Assembly: GCF_001625355.1 (NCBI RefSeq)
Contig: NZ_JSEE01000011.1
Coordinates: 1-64,000, forward strand
Source: Marinomonas sp. TW1
GTDB taxonomy: Bacteria; Pseudomonadota; Gammaproteobacteria; Pseudomonadales; Marinomonadaceae
Length of the DNA: 64,000 bases
Direction of reading: 5' to 3'
The notes under the pieces: model-generated
The model's database searches: none
Seen by the model: the letters and a program-made list of their open reading frames with translations, nothing else
Told to the model about the DNA's origin: nothing
Position numbers and translations under genes: made by a program
Part shown: positions 46,933 to 59,300 of the stretch, piece after piece
Layout: every line of letters starts with the position of its first letter
How positions within the stretch are numbered: position 1 is the stretch's first letter

Positions 46933-47847
46933 TTAACGCCCTTTCCAAGGCACCAATTTACGCTCTAAATAGCGCATAAAAAGATCGAATAAGTAAGCAA
47001 TAATGCCGATGACGATAATCCCCATGATAACCACATCAGTGACAAGAAATTCCGCTGCGTTAAGTACCATAAAGCCTAATCCCGCTTGAGCCGCGACCAT
47101 TTCTGCTGCCACCAGAGTTGTCCAACCAAAGCCAATCCCTATACGCATCCCTGTTAAAATTTCTGGTAGCGCATTAATCAAAATAATATGACGAATGACC
47201 TGCCAACGCGTTGCTCCCATCGAATACGCGGCATGGATTTGTTCTATCGCTACCGATTTCACACCGGCTCTGGCACTCAGCGCCATAGGGGCAAAAATCG
47301 CCAAGTATATCAACACAACTTTTGAGACCTCCCCAATACCGAGCCAAATAATGACCAATGGCAAATAGGCTAGAGGCGGTAATGGACGATAAAACTCGAT
47401 AATAGGATCAAATAATCCGCGAACAATACGGTTTACGCCCATAAAAATACCAATAGGAACGGCCGTGAGTAACGCGAGAACAAACGCAGAAAAGACCCGC
47501 ATCATACTCCAGCCGGTATGCTCTATCAGGGTCGCGTTGGCAAAACCTTGCGTCGCCACTTCCCAAAATCGTTGCACTACGGCCACGGGAGAAGGCAGGA
47601 ATAAAGGCTTCACCCATTGTAACTGAGTCGCGATATACCATATAAAGATCAGTATAAATGTCGTTAATAAGCTAATTGCTAAGCTTTTTCCTTGCCCCGG
47701 TGCACCATATGACTCACCCGGTTTCACTGGTCCTGCAGCAAACAGATTAGCAAAACGATGCAACATCGTCGTTTTCGCCCTGTCATTTTGCTTAGAACGG
47801 CGACTAAGCTGGTCAACAGAATCCATTGGATCAAATGATTTTGTCAT
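46933..47847 (-). CDS. tauC: Taurine ABC transporter permease
   Basis: A 304-residue binding-protein-dependent permease with about six membrane segments, preceded by a hydrophilic N-terminal tail of about 50 residues. The EAA loop region SMGATRWQVIRHIILINALPEILTGMR is split around residue 200-225 and contacts TauB. FYRPLPPLAYLPLVIIWLGI (near 155) is typical of the TauC/SsuC family. The ATG overlaps the tauB TAA (TAATG), with GGAGGAG upstream. It forms the channel for taurine import. Confidence 0.92.
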   Translation of the reverse strand: MTKSFDPMDSVDQLSRRSKQNDRAKTTMLHRFANLFAAGPVKPGESYGAPGQGKSLAISLLTTFILIFIWYIATQLQWVKPLFLPSPVAVVQRFWEVATQGFANATLIEHTGWSMMRVFSAFVLALLTAVPIGIFMGVNRIVRGLFDPIIEFYRPLPPLAYLPLVIIWLGIGEVSKVVLIYLAIFAPMALSARAGVKSVAIEQIHAAYSMGATRWQVIRHIILINALPEILTGMRIGIGFGWTTLVAAEMVAAQAGLGFMVLNAAEFLVTDVVIMGIIVIGIIAYLFDLFMRYLERKLVPWKGR

Positions 47848-48695
47848 TAGTGAGCTCCTCCATTTGTGGCTTCATCACCATGAATAATGCCTAACACTTT
47901 TTCTCTCATGGCAATAAACTCAGGCATAGACTTCACTTTTCGAGCATCTCTTGTTTCCAGAAATACCTTATTAAAATCCAAAGAGAAATCATGAGTAATT
48001 CGACCAGGGCGAGGCGACATAATGATGAGACGGGAAGCCATAAATAACGCTTCTTCTACGCTGTGAGTGATGAAGAACATCATTTTCTGAGTTTGCAGCC
48101 ACACTTCCAATAACAATTCCTGTAACACCTCTCGAGTCAACGCATCTAATGCCCCTAGCGGCTCGTCTAATAGCAGCATTCTAGGGTCATTGGTTAACGC
48201 TCTGGCAATCCCAACACGTTGCTGCATACCGCCAGATAACTGATACACAGGATGATGATGAAAATCTTCTAATCCAACTAACTTAAGGTACTCACTCGCT
48301 CTGGCCTGACGCTCTTTTAAACCAACACCTTGTAGTTTTAAACCAAAAGCGGTGTTTTCCAAGACATTTAGCCAGGGCAACAAAGCATGCTTTTGAAACA
48401 CCACGCCACGTTCTTTGCCGGGGCCTGTAATTTGATCATTTAGCTCTACCCCGACGGCAACGCGAGGCAAACCGGACACTTGGCTATCACCAAGAGTTAA
48501 ATAACCATCGCTCGGTTGAATGAACCCCGCCATTAAGTTGAGCAAGGTCGTCTTACCACAACCTGACGCCCCTAGTGCGACGACAAATTCGCCCGGCTCA
48601 ATTTGAAAATTAATGCCTGATAACGCGGTGACCGTATCACCACCATTCATTCCAGGGTAGCGAACGGACACATCATGAATCTGTAATCGGCTCAT
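47847..48695 (-). CDS. tauB: Taurine ABC transporter ATPase
   Basis: A 282-residue ABC ATPase. Walker A is GASGCGKTT (near residue 45), the signature is [15 protein letters not shown] (near 155), Walker [17 protein letters not shown] follows, and the H-loop histidine is in [12 protein letters not shown]. This is the TauB/SsuB sulfonate and nitrate subgroup. The ATG at 48695 is used; a TTG five codons upstream is in frame but lies in the ribosome-binding region. Coupled to tauC by a one-base overlap and separated from tauA by about 75 bases. Confidence 0.93.
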   Translation of the reverse strand: MSRLQIHDVSVRYPGMNGGDTVTALSGINFQIEPGEFVVALGASGCGKTTLLNLMAGFIQPSDGYLTLGDSQVSGLPRVAVGVELNDQITGPGKERGVVFQKHALLPWLNVLENTAFGLKLQGVGLKERQARASEYLKLVGLEDFHHHPVYQLSGGMQQRVGIARALTNDPRMLLLDEPLGALDALTREVLQELLLEVWLQTQKMMFFITHSVEEALFMASRLIIMSPRPGRITHDFSLDFNKVFLETRDARKVKSMPEFIAMREKVLGIIHGDEATNGGAH

Positions 48696-48771
48696 TGCCT
48701 TCTTCTCCAACGATATAACACTGATGGCAGCTTCCTTTTGAATTTAACATCGTCAAAAGGAAGCGCTTTTA

Positions 48772-49800
48772 TTAAAGTTCTGCAGCAGCTTCAGCAAAAG
48801 AAGGGTTCACAAAAACGCTATAGTCATCTGCAAGAGCGGGTACTTTGCCTTCTTGTTTAAGAAATTCGGAGGTAAACATTAAGGCCTTCGCAGCACCACC
48901 CTCGTTACCACATCCAAGCCAGACACAGCTAGTCTGCTCAGCCAAACTCGGAAACTCATAGAGAGCCAATACATCAGGTACATTTTCAGCTTGTCCACCC
49001 GTCATCTTGGCAATGTTTTTCACCATAAGAGAATCCGCAGTCAAAGAGCCTTTAGATGCACGATATTCTGCATCCGCATCCGCAATTAACTTGATCAATT
49101 GAGCGACTGTCTCAGGGTTTTCTTCACCAAATGACTTATTAATGACCATGCCATCAAAGGTTGCTTTACCCCAACGACTGAGCTCTCCAGAACTAATCAA
49201 CACTTGACCTGACTCTTTAATGCGTCCTAGCGCAGGGTCCCAAATAAAAGCGCCATCGATGTCTCCCCGTTCCCAGGCTGCCGCAATAGCATTTGGCTGC
49301 ATATTAATGAGGCTTACCTCTTTATCCGTTAAGCCAAATTGTTCTAAAGCAAATAACATATGAAAATGCGTTGTAGAGACAAATGGCACACCGATTTTTT
49401 TGCCTTTTAGATCCTGTGGCGCTGCAATCCCAGAACCATCACGAACAACAAGTGCTTCAGCATCATTAATATTCTCAAGGATCCACACCAGCTCAATGTC
49501 CAATCCACGGTTCACCGCGGCGGCGATAGGGCTGGATCCGGCTGTGGCAATGTCAATGTCACCAGAGGCCATGGCAGTAATGACCTTAGCGCCTGAATCA
49601 AAGCGGCGCCATTCCACTTCCATTCCGGTCGTGCTCTCTAGTTTTTTCTCCGCAATCACTGACTTCCAAGGATTCATCATACCTTGGTAGCCAATCGTAA
49701 TCGTTTCAGCATTCGCGAGTTGCGACAAACACAAACTACCCATTAATACAGATAAACCGAGACTTCTTTGGGCCAATTTAGTTATTTGGTTCACGTTCAT
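48772..49800 (-). CDS. tauA: Taurine-binding periplasmic protein
   Basis: A 342-residue periplasmic binding protein. The signal peptide (about residues 1-28, ending LANAET) is followed by ITIGYQGMMNPWKSVIAEKK. Further TauA/SsuA features are FDSGAKVITAMASGDIDIAT (near 62) and GDIDGAFIWDPALGRIKESG (near 178). The ATG at 49800 is chosen since AGGAG lies eight bases upstream. An earlier codon at 49842 overlaps the promoter. It is the first gene of tauABC, behind a TauR-type operator at 49868-49899. Taurine as substrate is inferred from the adjacent tauR, tpa and isfD. Confidence 0.92.
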   Translation of the reverse strand: MNVNQITKLAQRSLGLSVLMGSLCLSQLANAETITIGYQGMMNPWKSVIAEKKLESTTGMEVEWRRFDSGAKVITAMASGDIDIATAGSSPIAAAVNRGLDIELVWILENINDAEALVVRDGSGIAAPQDLKGKKIGVPFVSTTHFHMLFALEQFGLTDKEVSLINMQPNAIAAAWERGDIDGAFIWDPALGRIKESGQVLISSGELSRWGKATFDGMVINKSFGEENPETVAQLIKLIADADAEYRASKGSLTADSLMVKNIAKMTGGQAENVPDVLALYEFPSLAEQTSCVWLGCGNEGGAAKALMFTSEFLKQEGKVPALADDYSVFVNPSFAEAAAEL

Positions 49801-49842
49801 TTTCGTTCTCCTGAGGATGGAATTGATTGCTACCTTTCCCAC

Positions 49843-49899
49843 ATTAAAAGTTGTCGATAATGAAGCGATAGATCCAGTTCCCCAAAAGCATTAGTCCAG
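49843..49899 (-). promoter_or_regulatory. tauA promoter with TauR-like tandem repeats
   Basis: On the minus strand CTGGACTAAT (49899-49890) and CTGGATCTAT (49877-49868) are direct repeats starting 22 bases apart. They resemble the CTGGACYTAA repeats described for TauR. The proximal repeat overlaps a possible -35, and 17 bases further stands TTTAAT (49848-49843) as the -10. The first base of the -10 is 29 bases from the start of the proximal repeat, exactly as in the isfE promoter. Confidence 0.7.
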
Positions 49900-49964
49900 A
49901 TGGGGTTTGTGGAGTAAATATTGCATTAGATTGGAGCATCAAATTGATGATTTAGAGGTTCATC

Positions 49965-51437
49965 GTGTTAGAACAGTACTTTCACATAGAGTTTGACCCT
50001 GAAAGAACGTTGCAGGATCAAATCAGAGAATTCATCGTCAACTTGATATTAACAGGGGGGCTACCACTGGATGAGCCTCTCCCCTCCTCACGTCACCTAT
50101 CCAAGATGTTGGGGGTCTCTAGAAACACCATTGTCTTGATATATGAAAGCCTAGTAGACAGTGGCTTCATTGAAGCGCGTTCTCGAAAAGGCTTCTTTGT
50201 TAACCACACCTTTCACAACACGGAAGCACTGAGCACTGATTTAGTGCAAGAAGAAAACGCCAGCTCGCCTGACTGGTCAGCTCGATTTCAAAAACAGCCG
50301 AGTAATGAAATCAACATCGTCAAACCTTATGATTGGCAGAAATTCGAATACCCTTTTATCTATGGTCAGGTACAAAAAGACTTCTTTCCATTAGAGCAGT
50401 GGCGTGACTGCGTCAGAAAGAGCATGTCTGGACAATGGAACAAGTATTGGATTAATGACCTTGTGGATTCGGATGATCCGTTACTGATCGAGCAAATTCG
50501 TACTCGTTTATTACCAAGACGCGGTATTTATGTTGAATCAAGTGAAATATTAATCACCATTGGCACTCAAAATTCTTTATACCTGCTGGCCAATTTACTC
50601 TGTAATCAAACCACCAAAGTCGGTTTAGAGAACCCAGGATTTAGAGACGCACTCAATATATTTTCTCTCTTTAACGCCAACATTCACCGACAACCGATTG
50701 ATCAACACGGCCTCATTGTCAATGATGACTTAAATACGTGTGACTACCTCTATATTACCCCAAGCACTCAGGTCCCCACAGGCGTTGAGCTCAGTAAAGA
50801 CAGGAGACAACAACTGCTCTCGCTGTCCGCAAAACATGATTGCATTATTATCGAAGACGATTACGATGCGGAAGTGAACATGAAACAAAACCCACAACCC
50901 GCTTTAAAAGCACTCGATAAAAATAACCGCGTGATCTACATCGGCAGCATGTCAAAATCCATTTCCCCTGGTTTAAGGGTGGGGTTCATGGTGGCAGATG
51001 AGGAATTAATTACAGAAATTCGAGCCCTGAGACGGCTCATGTATCGACACCCTCCTGCCAACATTCAGCGCCAGCTTTCACTGTTTTTATCCTTGGGGTA
51101 TCACGACACTTATCTGAGAAAACTCAGAGTCATCAACGCTTCTAAACTGCAACGTATCAATGATGCCATTGATCGACACCTTCCTGATATGCGCACCAGT
51201 AAACATGTCAGTGCAGGCGCCACTTCTGTTTGGTTGAAAGCACCAGAACATGTCAATACCGAAGAAGTGGCTTGGTTAGCCGCACAAAGCAGTATTCTAA
51301 TGGAGCCAGGTGCGGTCCATTTTACAGCACACAACCCTCCACAGAATTACTTTCGTTTAGGTTTCTCAGCCATAGAATCTCATAAAATTGAGCCCGGTAT
51401 AGCCGCCTTGAAAAACGTCTTTGACTACTTTATCTAG
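49965..51437 (+). CDS. tauR: MocR family regulator TauR
   Basis: A 490-residue MocR/GntR regulator. A winged helix-turn-helix (about residues 14-75, with LPSSRHLSKMLGVSRNTIVL) is joined by a linker to a fold-type I aminotransferase domain (about 120-480). The PLP lysine is in GSMSKSISPGLRVGF, and IIEDDYDAEV is the preceding family motif. TauR proteins activate taurine genes in response to taurine and PLP. Translation starts at a GTG (49965) with AGAGG seven bases upstream. The gene diverges from tauABC and lies next to the isethionate-forming genes. Confidence 0.9.
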   Translation: MLEQYFHIEFDPERTLQDQIREFIVNLILTGGLPLDEPLPSSRHLSKMLGVSRNTIVLIYESLVDSGFIEARSRKGFFVNHTFHNTEALSTDLVQEENASSPDWSARFQKQPSNEINIVKPYDWQKFEYPFIYGQVQKDFFPLEQWRDCVRKSMSGQWNKYWINDLVDSDDPLLIEQIRTRLLPRRGIYVESSEILITIGTQNSLYLLANLLCNQTTKVGLENPGFRDALNIFSLFNANIHRQPIDQHGLIVNDDLNTCDYLYITPSTQVPTGVELSKDRRQQLLSLSAKHDCIIIEDDYDAEVNMKQNPQPALKALDKNNRVIYIGSMSKSISPGLRVGFMVADEELITEIRALRRLMYRHPPANIQRQLSLFLSLGYHDTYLRKLRVINASKLQRINDAIDRHLPDMRTSKHVSAGATSVWLKAPEHVNTEEVAWLAAQSSILMEPGAVHFTAHNPPQNYFRLGFSAIESHKIEPGIAALKNVFDYFI

Positions 51438-51495
51438 GGAAGACATAAACAAATTCAGACACTTCGGCCAGAAGCCTGATTCGCACCGTTCCTAG

Positions 51496-51552
51496 CTGGC
51501 ACCATATTCCCTTTCAGCTGGACCTATAGGCTAATCTCGATTCCCCTATACC
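51496..51552 (+). promoter_or_regulatory. isfE promoter with TauR-like tandem repeats
   Basis: CTGGCACCAT (51496-51505) and CTGGACCTAT (51518-51527) are direct repeats starting 22 bases apart. TATACC at 51547-51552 is a possible -10 starting 29 bases after the proximal repeat begins, the same distance as in the tauA promoter. This would let TauR activate isfE-isfD-tpa from its own promoter, separate from tauR. Confidence 0.7.
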
Positions 51553-51610
51553 GTATTACTGCGCCCATACTTCATACCACTTCGGGCCAGTGATAACGGA
51601 GACAAGTTGA

Positions 51611-53114
<1,504 letters not shown>

Positions 53115-53142
53115 TCATCTTTTTTATGCTGAGGAACAACAT

Positions 53143-54525
53143 ATGTCTTTAATGAATGAATACACTAACCATGAAATCAAAGCCTTTGATAAAAATCATG
53201 TGTGGCACCATTTAACACCTGGGAGTGCTGCCGACAATGGCTTACCTGTTTTTATAAAAGGCCAAGGTCTCGATCTTTGGGACATAGATGGCAATCAATA
53301 CTTAGATGCCTCAGCAGGCGGCGTTTGGGTTACCAACACGGGATATGGTCGCAAAGAAATTGTCGATGCCATTAGCGAACAACTTCTGGATCTCAATTTC
53401 TTCGCCAGCGCCATGGGCAATAAACCTGCGGCTGTATTTGCGAGTCACTTAATCGATAAAATGCCAGGCATGAATCGTGTTTTTTATTCAAGCTCAGGTT
53501 CAGAAGCCAACGAAAAAGCCTTCAAAATGGTGAGACAAATCTCACACAAAAAATACGCGGGCAAAAAAAGCAAAATCCTCTACAGAGAACGAGATTATCA
53601 TGGCACCACCATTGCGGCTTTAAGCGCGACCGGACAATCACAAAGGCGAGATCAGTTCGGTCCTTTTGTTCCAGATTTTGTCGAGTTCCCTCATTGTTTT
53701 GAATACCGCAGTCAATTTGAAGAGACTGCGGACTATGGCATCAAAGCGGCAAAATTAATGGAAGACGTCATTCTACGAGAAGGTCCCGACACAGTAGGCG
53801 CCGTCATTATTGAACCTATTACGGCCGGTGGAGGCATCATTACCCCACCAAAAGGCTACCTAAAAGCCGTTGAGCAGATCTGTAAAAAACACAATGTGCT
53901 TCTGATTTTAGACGAAGTTGTGTGTGGGCTTGGCAGAACAGGAAAATGGTTCGGATACCAGCATTATGATATCCAACCAGACATAGTCACCATGGCCAAA
54001 GGCGTTGCTTCAGGTTATGCCGCTATTTCATGCACCGTGACAACAGAAGCAGTTTACAAAGAGCTTCAAGAATCCGACAACACAGATAAACTAGGGTATT
54101 TTAGAGACATCTCGACTTATGGTGGTTGCTTAGCTGGTCCAGCAGCGGCCATAGCCAACATGAATATCATTGAAGAGGAAAATTTAATCGAAAACTCCGC
54201 TAAGATGGGCGAGCTATTATTGGCCGGTTTACAAATATTAAAAACAAAACACGCTATAATTGGCGATGTTCGTGGCAAGGGGTTATTGGTGGGGATTGAA
54301 CTGGTTACCGACAGAGTTAGCAAACAACCTGTTGATGAATCCGTCGCTGTCAGCATTTTTGCCAAATGCAAACAAGCTGGTTTGCTAATCGGCCGAACCA
54401 ATCGAAGTTTTGCTGAATTCAACAATATTTTGAACATGAGTCCTGCACTGTGTGTCAGTGAAACTCAAATCAAGCAAATCCTAATGACATTAGATAAGGC
54501 TTTTACTGATATCACCCAAGCCTAA
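53143..54525 (+). CDS. tpa: Taurine:pyruvate aminotransferase
   Basis: A 460-residue class III PLP aminotransferase. It moves the amino group of taurine to pyruvate, giving alanine and sulfoacetaldehyde. The N-terminal KNHVWHHLTPGSA and DASAGGVWVTNTGYGR are those of Tpa enzymes. LLILDEVVCGLGRTGKWFGY and the PLP lysine in VTMAKGVASGYAAISC follow. The ATG at 53143 is chosen because GAGG stands eight bases upstream and homologues start there. An earlier frame entry overlaps isfD. It is the last gene of the isfE-isfD-tpa unit. Confidence 0.9.
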   Translation: MSLMNEYTNHEIKAFDKNHVWHHLTPGSAADNGLPVFIKGQGLDLWDIDGNQYLDASAGGVWVTNTGYGRKEIVDAISEQLLDLNFFASAMGNKPAAVFASHLIDKMPGMNRVFYSSSGSEANEKAFKMVRQISHKKYAGKKSKILYRERDYHGTTIAALSATGQSQRRDQFGPFVPDFVEFPHCFEYRSQFEETADYGIKAAKLMEDVILREGPDTVGAVIIEPITAGGGIITPPKGYLKAVEQICKKHNVLLILDEVVCGLGRTGKWFGYQHYDIQPDIVTMAKGVASGYAAISCTVTTEAVYKELQESDNTDKLGYFRDISTYGGCLAGPAAAIANMNIIEEENLIENSAKMGELLLAGLQILKTKHAIIGDVRGKGLLVGIELVTDRVSKQPVDESVAVSIFAKCKQAGLLIGRTNRSFAEFNNILNMSPALCVSETQIKQILMTLDKAFTDITQA

Positions 54526-54821
54526 GTCTGCCACTCTATACTTACCCGGCGAATGTCATGCCAATAAGCTGGGTAAGTGTACCTAGTCTCCCAGCATTTA
54601 TATTCCCCAAAGCAAACAGGAATCGACGACCTTCGAGTAGTAGTGCCAAAAAGCGGAGCCTAACAAACGACTCTATCCAAGGATAAATATACTATTAATA
54701 TCGTTATAAACACTTTAGGGAACAGGTAACGTGATGTGACCAAATTGGTTGAGGGGGACAGTTTCTTGGATGAAGAAACGAACCAACGAGTATTAAAGAT
54801 AAGTAGGAATTAAATAAGAAA
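54526..54821. other. Gap between tpa and the tRNA array
   Basis: No gene is supported. ACTTACCC (near 54539) and GGGTAAGT (near 54571) form an eight-base stem around a large loop, a weak candidate for the end of the tpa transcript. GTTTCTT-GGATG-AAGAAAC at 54761-54779 is a second hairpin that lies 3' to the tRNA array on the minus strand. Its surroundings repeat in the spacer between the second and third tRNA genes. Confidence 0.35.
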
Positions 54822-54898
<77 letters not shown>

Positions 54899-54980
54899 AC
54901 AAACTAATCTATTGAAATAGAATAGAATTTTAATGATATGAATATAGCGCTGTATGACCAATTCTCTCAACTATACGAAT

Positions 54981-55057
<77 letters not shown>

Positions 55058-55205
55058 CCATGCTAAACATTTCATCATGTTTAGATTGTATCTTTTAACA
55101 CTGACAATATTGTGCGACTAAATTAATTCTAAAGGTTGCAGGAGCCAATTTCTTGAACAAAAGCGAACCAACGATTGGTTTATTTCAAACCGATCAAAAT
55201 CGAAA

Positions 55206-55282
<77 letters not shown>

Positions 55283-55326
55283 ACAAATTAATTTTCTACT
55301 ATCACTAACAATTTCAGTTTCGTTGC

Positions 55327-55403
<77 letters not shown>

Positions 55404-55417
55404 ACAACGAGGTGCGT

Positions 55418-55445
55418 ATTATAGGTAGATTAAATACAGAGTCAA
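55418..55445 (-). promoter_or_regulatory. Sigma-70 promoter of the tRNA-fMet array
   Basis: On the minus strand TTGACT (55445-55440), a 16-base spacer, then a perfect TATAAT (55423-55418). It is followed by a G/C-rich stretch ACGCACCTCG, typical of discriminators in stable-RNA promoters under growth-rate and stringent control. Confidence 0.85.
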
Positions 55446-55591
55446 CACTATATTACCATTAAATTAAATTAAACGGCTTTTGCACTTTTTTGACACAGTT
55501 AGCCTGTTTTACGTTGCAAGAAAAAACTTGAAGACTGATGCACTGTCTGTAAAAGTGTCGCTCATATTATTTTGCTTTTAAGGAATTCACC

Positions 55592-56251
55592 ATGCCCAAT
55601 CCCATTGAACAAATATTAAAAAAGTCTTCAATACCAAGTGAAGCTGAAGCGCTTCCGGGTCGAGACACCCCTATTCAAGTGACTGGCATTCATGCGGTTA
55701 ACGGTGAAAATTTTCTTCGCGAAAAAAATGTACATGAAGCGGAAGTCATTCTCGGCATGGGATGTTTCTGGGGTGCGGAAAGAAAGTTATGGAATGTTCC
55801 TGGCGTTATTGTCACTTCCGTTGGTTATGCAGGCGGGTACACGAAAAACCCAACCTATGAAGAAGTTTGTACTGGGCAAACAGGTCACAGCGAAGTCGTT
55901 CAAGTGATCTTCGACACCAGACAAACCAACTTAGACACCATTCTAAAAACCTTTTGGGAAAACCATGACCCGACACAAGGCATGCGACAAGGTAATGATA
56001 TTGGCAGCCAATATCGCTCTGTTATATACACCACTCAAGACTCAGATTTAGCCACTGCAGAGCAAAGTAAAGCCGCTTTTCAGAAAGCGCTTATCCAACA
56101 CAATCACGGCATGATCACCACAGAAATCGAACCACTCGATACCTACTACTTGGCAGAAGAATATCACCAACAGTATCTTCACAAAAATCCAAACGGTTAT
56201 TGTGGCCTTAACGGCACAGGCGTAAGTTGCCCCATTGGCTTGGGCGTATAA
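55592..56251 (+). CDS. msrA: Peptide methionine-S-sulfoxide reductase MsrA
   Basis: A 219-residue enzyme that reduces the S form of methionine sulfoxide in proteins. The catalytic cysteine is C58 in LGMGCFWGAE, and the resolving cysteines C204 and C213 lie in the flexible tail (GYCGLNGTGVSCPIG), as in E. coli MsrA (C51, C198, C206). GHSEVVQVIFD and YRSVIYTT are further family runs. There is no signal peptide, so it is cytoplasmic. Encoded alone, with AAGGA before the ATG and a strong terminator after it. Confidence 0.96.
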   Translation: MPNPIEQILKKSSIPSEAEALPGRDTPIQVTGIHAVNGENFLREKNVHEAEVILGMGCFWGAERKLWNVPGVIVTSVGYAGGYTKNPTYEEVCTGQTGHSEVVQVIFDTRQTNLDTILKTFWENHDPTQGMRQGNDIGSQYRSVIYTTQDSDLATAEQSKAAFQKALIQHNHGMITTEIEPLDTYYLAEEYHQQYLHKNPNGYCGLNGTGVSCPIGLGV

Positions 56252-56300
56252 GTTTTAAGTAATTGGAATAATTAGTTTTAAAACTGAAAAAGTTAAAAAC

Positions 56301-56336
56301 AAAAAGGCCAAATCGCAAAACGATTTGGCCTTTTTT
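56301..56336. terminator. Bidirectional terminator between msrA and the adhesin gene
   Basis: Perfect 15-base arms (56301-56315 and 56321-56335) with loop CAAAA. The stem ends in A-runs and T-runs, so it supplies a T-tract on both strands for the two convergent genes. Confidence 0.92.
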
Positions 56337-56361
56337 AGTAACGTCTGTTTAGACCTTTAGG

Positions 56362-59300
56362 TTAACCATCAATATTGATGTTGTACTCTTGGTCGTTGTA
56401 GATGACCGTTATAGAATCCGTACTCCCCAAATCAGACCCTACTTGGAACTCAGCCACAGTATGATTCGCACCAGAGTCATCAGCTACTTCTAGTTTACCC
56501 GAACCAAGCTCGTCTTTAGTTAAAGTGACTTTCTCATTTAAATAGTTCTGAATATCGGCTTCAGCAGAGCTACTCGGTACGTCTAATAATTCAGAAATAT
56601 CCAACGCATCTTCGTGAGAACTAAAGTCGACGATTGTATCCACTCCTTGAGAAGAATCTGTCAATACAAATAAATCACGACCATCACCGCCGATCATAAT
56701 ATCTTGACCTTGTCCTCCTATTAGCACATCGTCGCCATCTCCACCATATAAGGTGTCTTTACCACCATCACCAAGTAGAAAATCATCGCCCCCGCCTCCG
56801 TATAAAGTATCATCACCCATACCTCCATCTAAGAGGTCTGAAGACGTACCTAAAGAAACGTCGTTATTATCATCGCCATATAGAGTGTCAACACCTTCTC
56901 CTCCCTCTAGCCAGTCTGATCCATCCCCACCTACTAAAACATCTTGGGCATTAAAGCCTTCTATATGGTCATTTCCAGCATAACCAAACAAAGAATCATC
57001 ATTAGAAGTTCCCTTGATATTAGTATCGTCACCATTATCTTCGTACGAACTGCTCCTTACTTCTTTATCACTTCCTGTGCTTTCAAAAGCAGCTATATTG
57101 GAGTCTATATTTGAGGCTACATTTTCAAAATAGGTTTGGTTCTCATTTTCAAGGGTCCCCGCAATTGAGATACTGCTAGAAACAAGATCACTGGTAGAAC
57201 CATTGCTCTCTTTACTACTTGCATAAACAGTCACGTCAAACCCTGCCATCTCTCCATTCAAGGACAAGGTTAAACCCGCTATTTGATTTTCAGATAATAA
57301 ATAATTTCCACTAACCTCTGGGGAAATAATATTACCGTTAGAATCTAATAGTGATACGCCTCCCGGCAATGATGAGATTTCATACGAGATAGTCTCGCTG
57401 CCATCTTGATCATTCTCAGTGGCTGAAATCGTTAGAGGGTATTTGACAACCTCACTGTCATAGCTTAGCTCAGCTTTAATATTAGAGATATCTACATACT
57501 CTTCTACCGCTGTACTCGTGACATTAAAATCAACGGATGCTTTACCAAACTCATCTAACGTAACGGTGTAAGTATTACTTTGTGAAGATTGATAACCCTC
57601 TCCTCGATTCGAATAGTTATAGTCAAACGAGTCGACCCTATCACCGTTCACATCTATTGAGTAAGTATCTTTGGTATAACGTCTATCATCATTATCCCAG
57701 CTACCGAATACATTGGTATCAAAGGATACAACGATGGTTTGATGCGCAAATTCTGAACCAAAATCAAACGTTCTGTTTTCAATATCTGCATTTGTATAAC
57801 CACTATTAATTACACCATTACCGACATCCCCTAAGCTTGAGATATTCTCGGCACTTTTCACAACAGTAACAACGTCTGCAACACCTTCACCAACAGAGAC
57901 ATTTAATGTCGGTGCATCCGCAACGGCTGCAACAGATAAACTCAACGTTCCAGTAGCGCCGGTATTAGTCACATAGTTAATATCAGGCACTTCACCAGAC
58001 CAATCTTTGACCGGAGTAAAGCTATACCCTCCATCAGAAGTAATAATCAAACTACCAACACCCGCGATAACCAATGTTTCCCCAGCTGTAACAGAATCAC
58101 TCGCAAATGAGAATGAAGATACTTCTAATGTACTGTCAAGATCTTTATCGTTCGCTAACACGCCATCAACAGCAGCAACATCAATGACATTATCTTCCTC
58201 ACCTACATTGCGATCATCAACAACTAAGGTGTCTTTATTAGCAACGGTAATAGTTAAGCTATTAACAGATACATCACCGTCACCATCGACAACTGAATAT
58301 GAATATGTAAGATTTTTCGATTCAGCCGCACCTAAAGAACTAGCAAGGCTATCGCTTGGCGTAAAGGTATAAGAGCCATCAGAATTGATGATCAGGACAC
58401 CATTATCATCTTCAGTCTTCTCTTCCACTACATGGTCTAAACCGTCTACACCAGCGTCGACATTCAAAGTCCCAGTAAGAGAAGTTAAAGGCGCAACACC
58501 AATCATCTCAACATGTGCGGCAATAGAATAAGTTACCGTATTATCTTCTGGGGTAGTAACCGTATTTGTGATTACTCCATCAACCAAAAAACCATCCAGA
58601 GATACGTTATAAGAAACCCCATCTACCTCAATAGTTTTACTACTTGTCTCTAAAGTTAATGAATCTCCAGTTTCTGGTGAGTCATTTTCAGTTTCGTCGA
58701 GAGTAAGCAAAGAAGATAAATTAACAACAACTTCCTTCCCACCTATTGAGATAGTGACATCCACAGAAAACTGCGAACTTGCAAATGAGTCGTCTCTCTG
58801 GGATGTGGCATTATTTCTATGCGTAACAGAGGCAACAACAATTTCATCATCTACAGAGACACCTTGACTGCCACTAGACTCATTAACGGAAATACTACTA
58901 AATACATTATCGTAGTTACTTCCTTTCCCCCAAATAATCTCATCTGTATACGAATCGTTATCCGTATTATTAACATGCATACCATCAGTTTGATGATTTG
59001 CATTACGATCATAATAGAAGATAGAAGAAAAGCCTGCTTCAATATCACCAATAGAATAAGTCTCGTTGGTAGTATCCAAAAACAATATCTCAGATGTACT
59101 GACAGCACCTGGAGAGTCATCTTCAATAATCGCAGTGACCGTACTTATCGTAGTTTCAATACCATCACTGACAGCAATACCAAAGCTGATACTAGCAGCA
59201 TCCTCCGACGTTACATCGGCATGATCAATAGGGCCATTTAGATGAACAAAGTAATCGATCTCACCATCTGTATTCCCGCCGATAGCAACACGAATAATTT

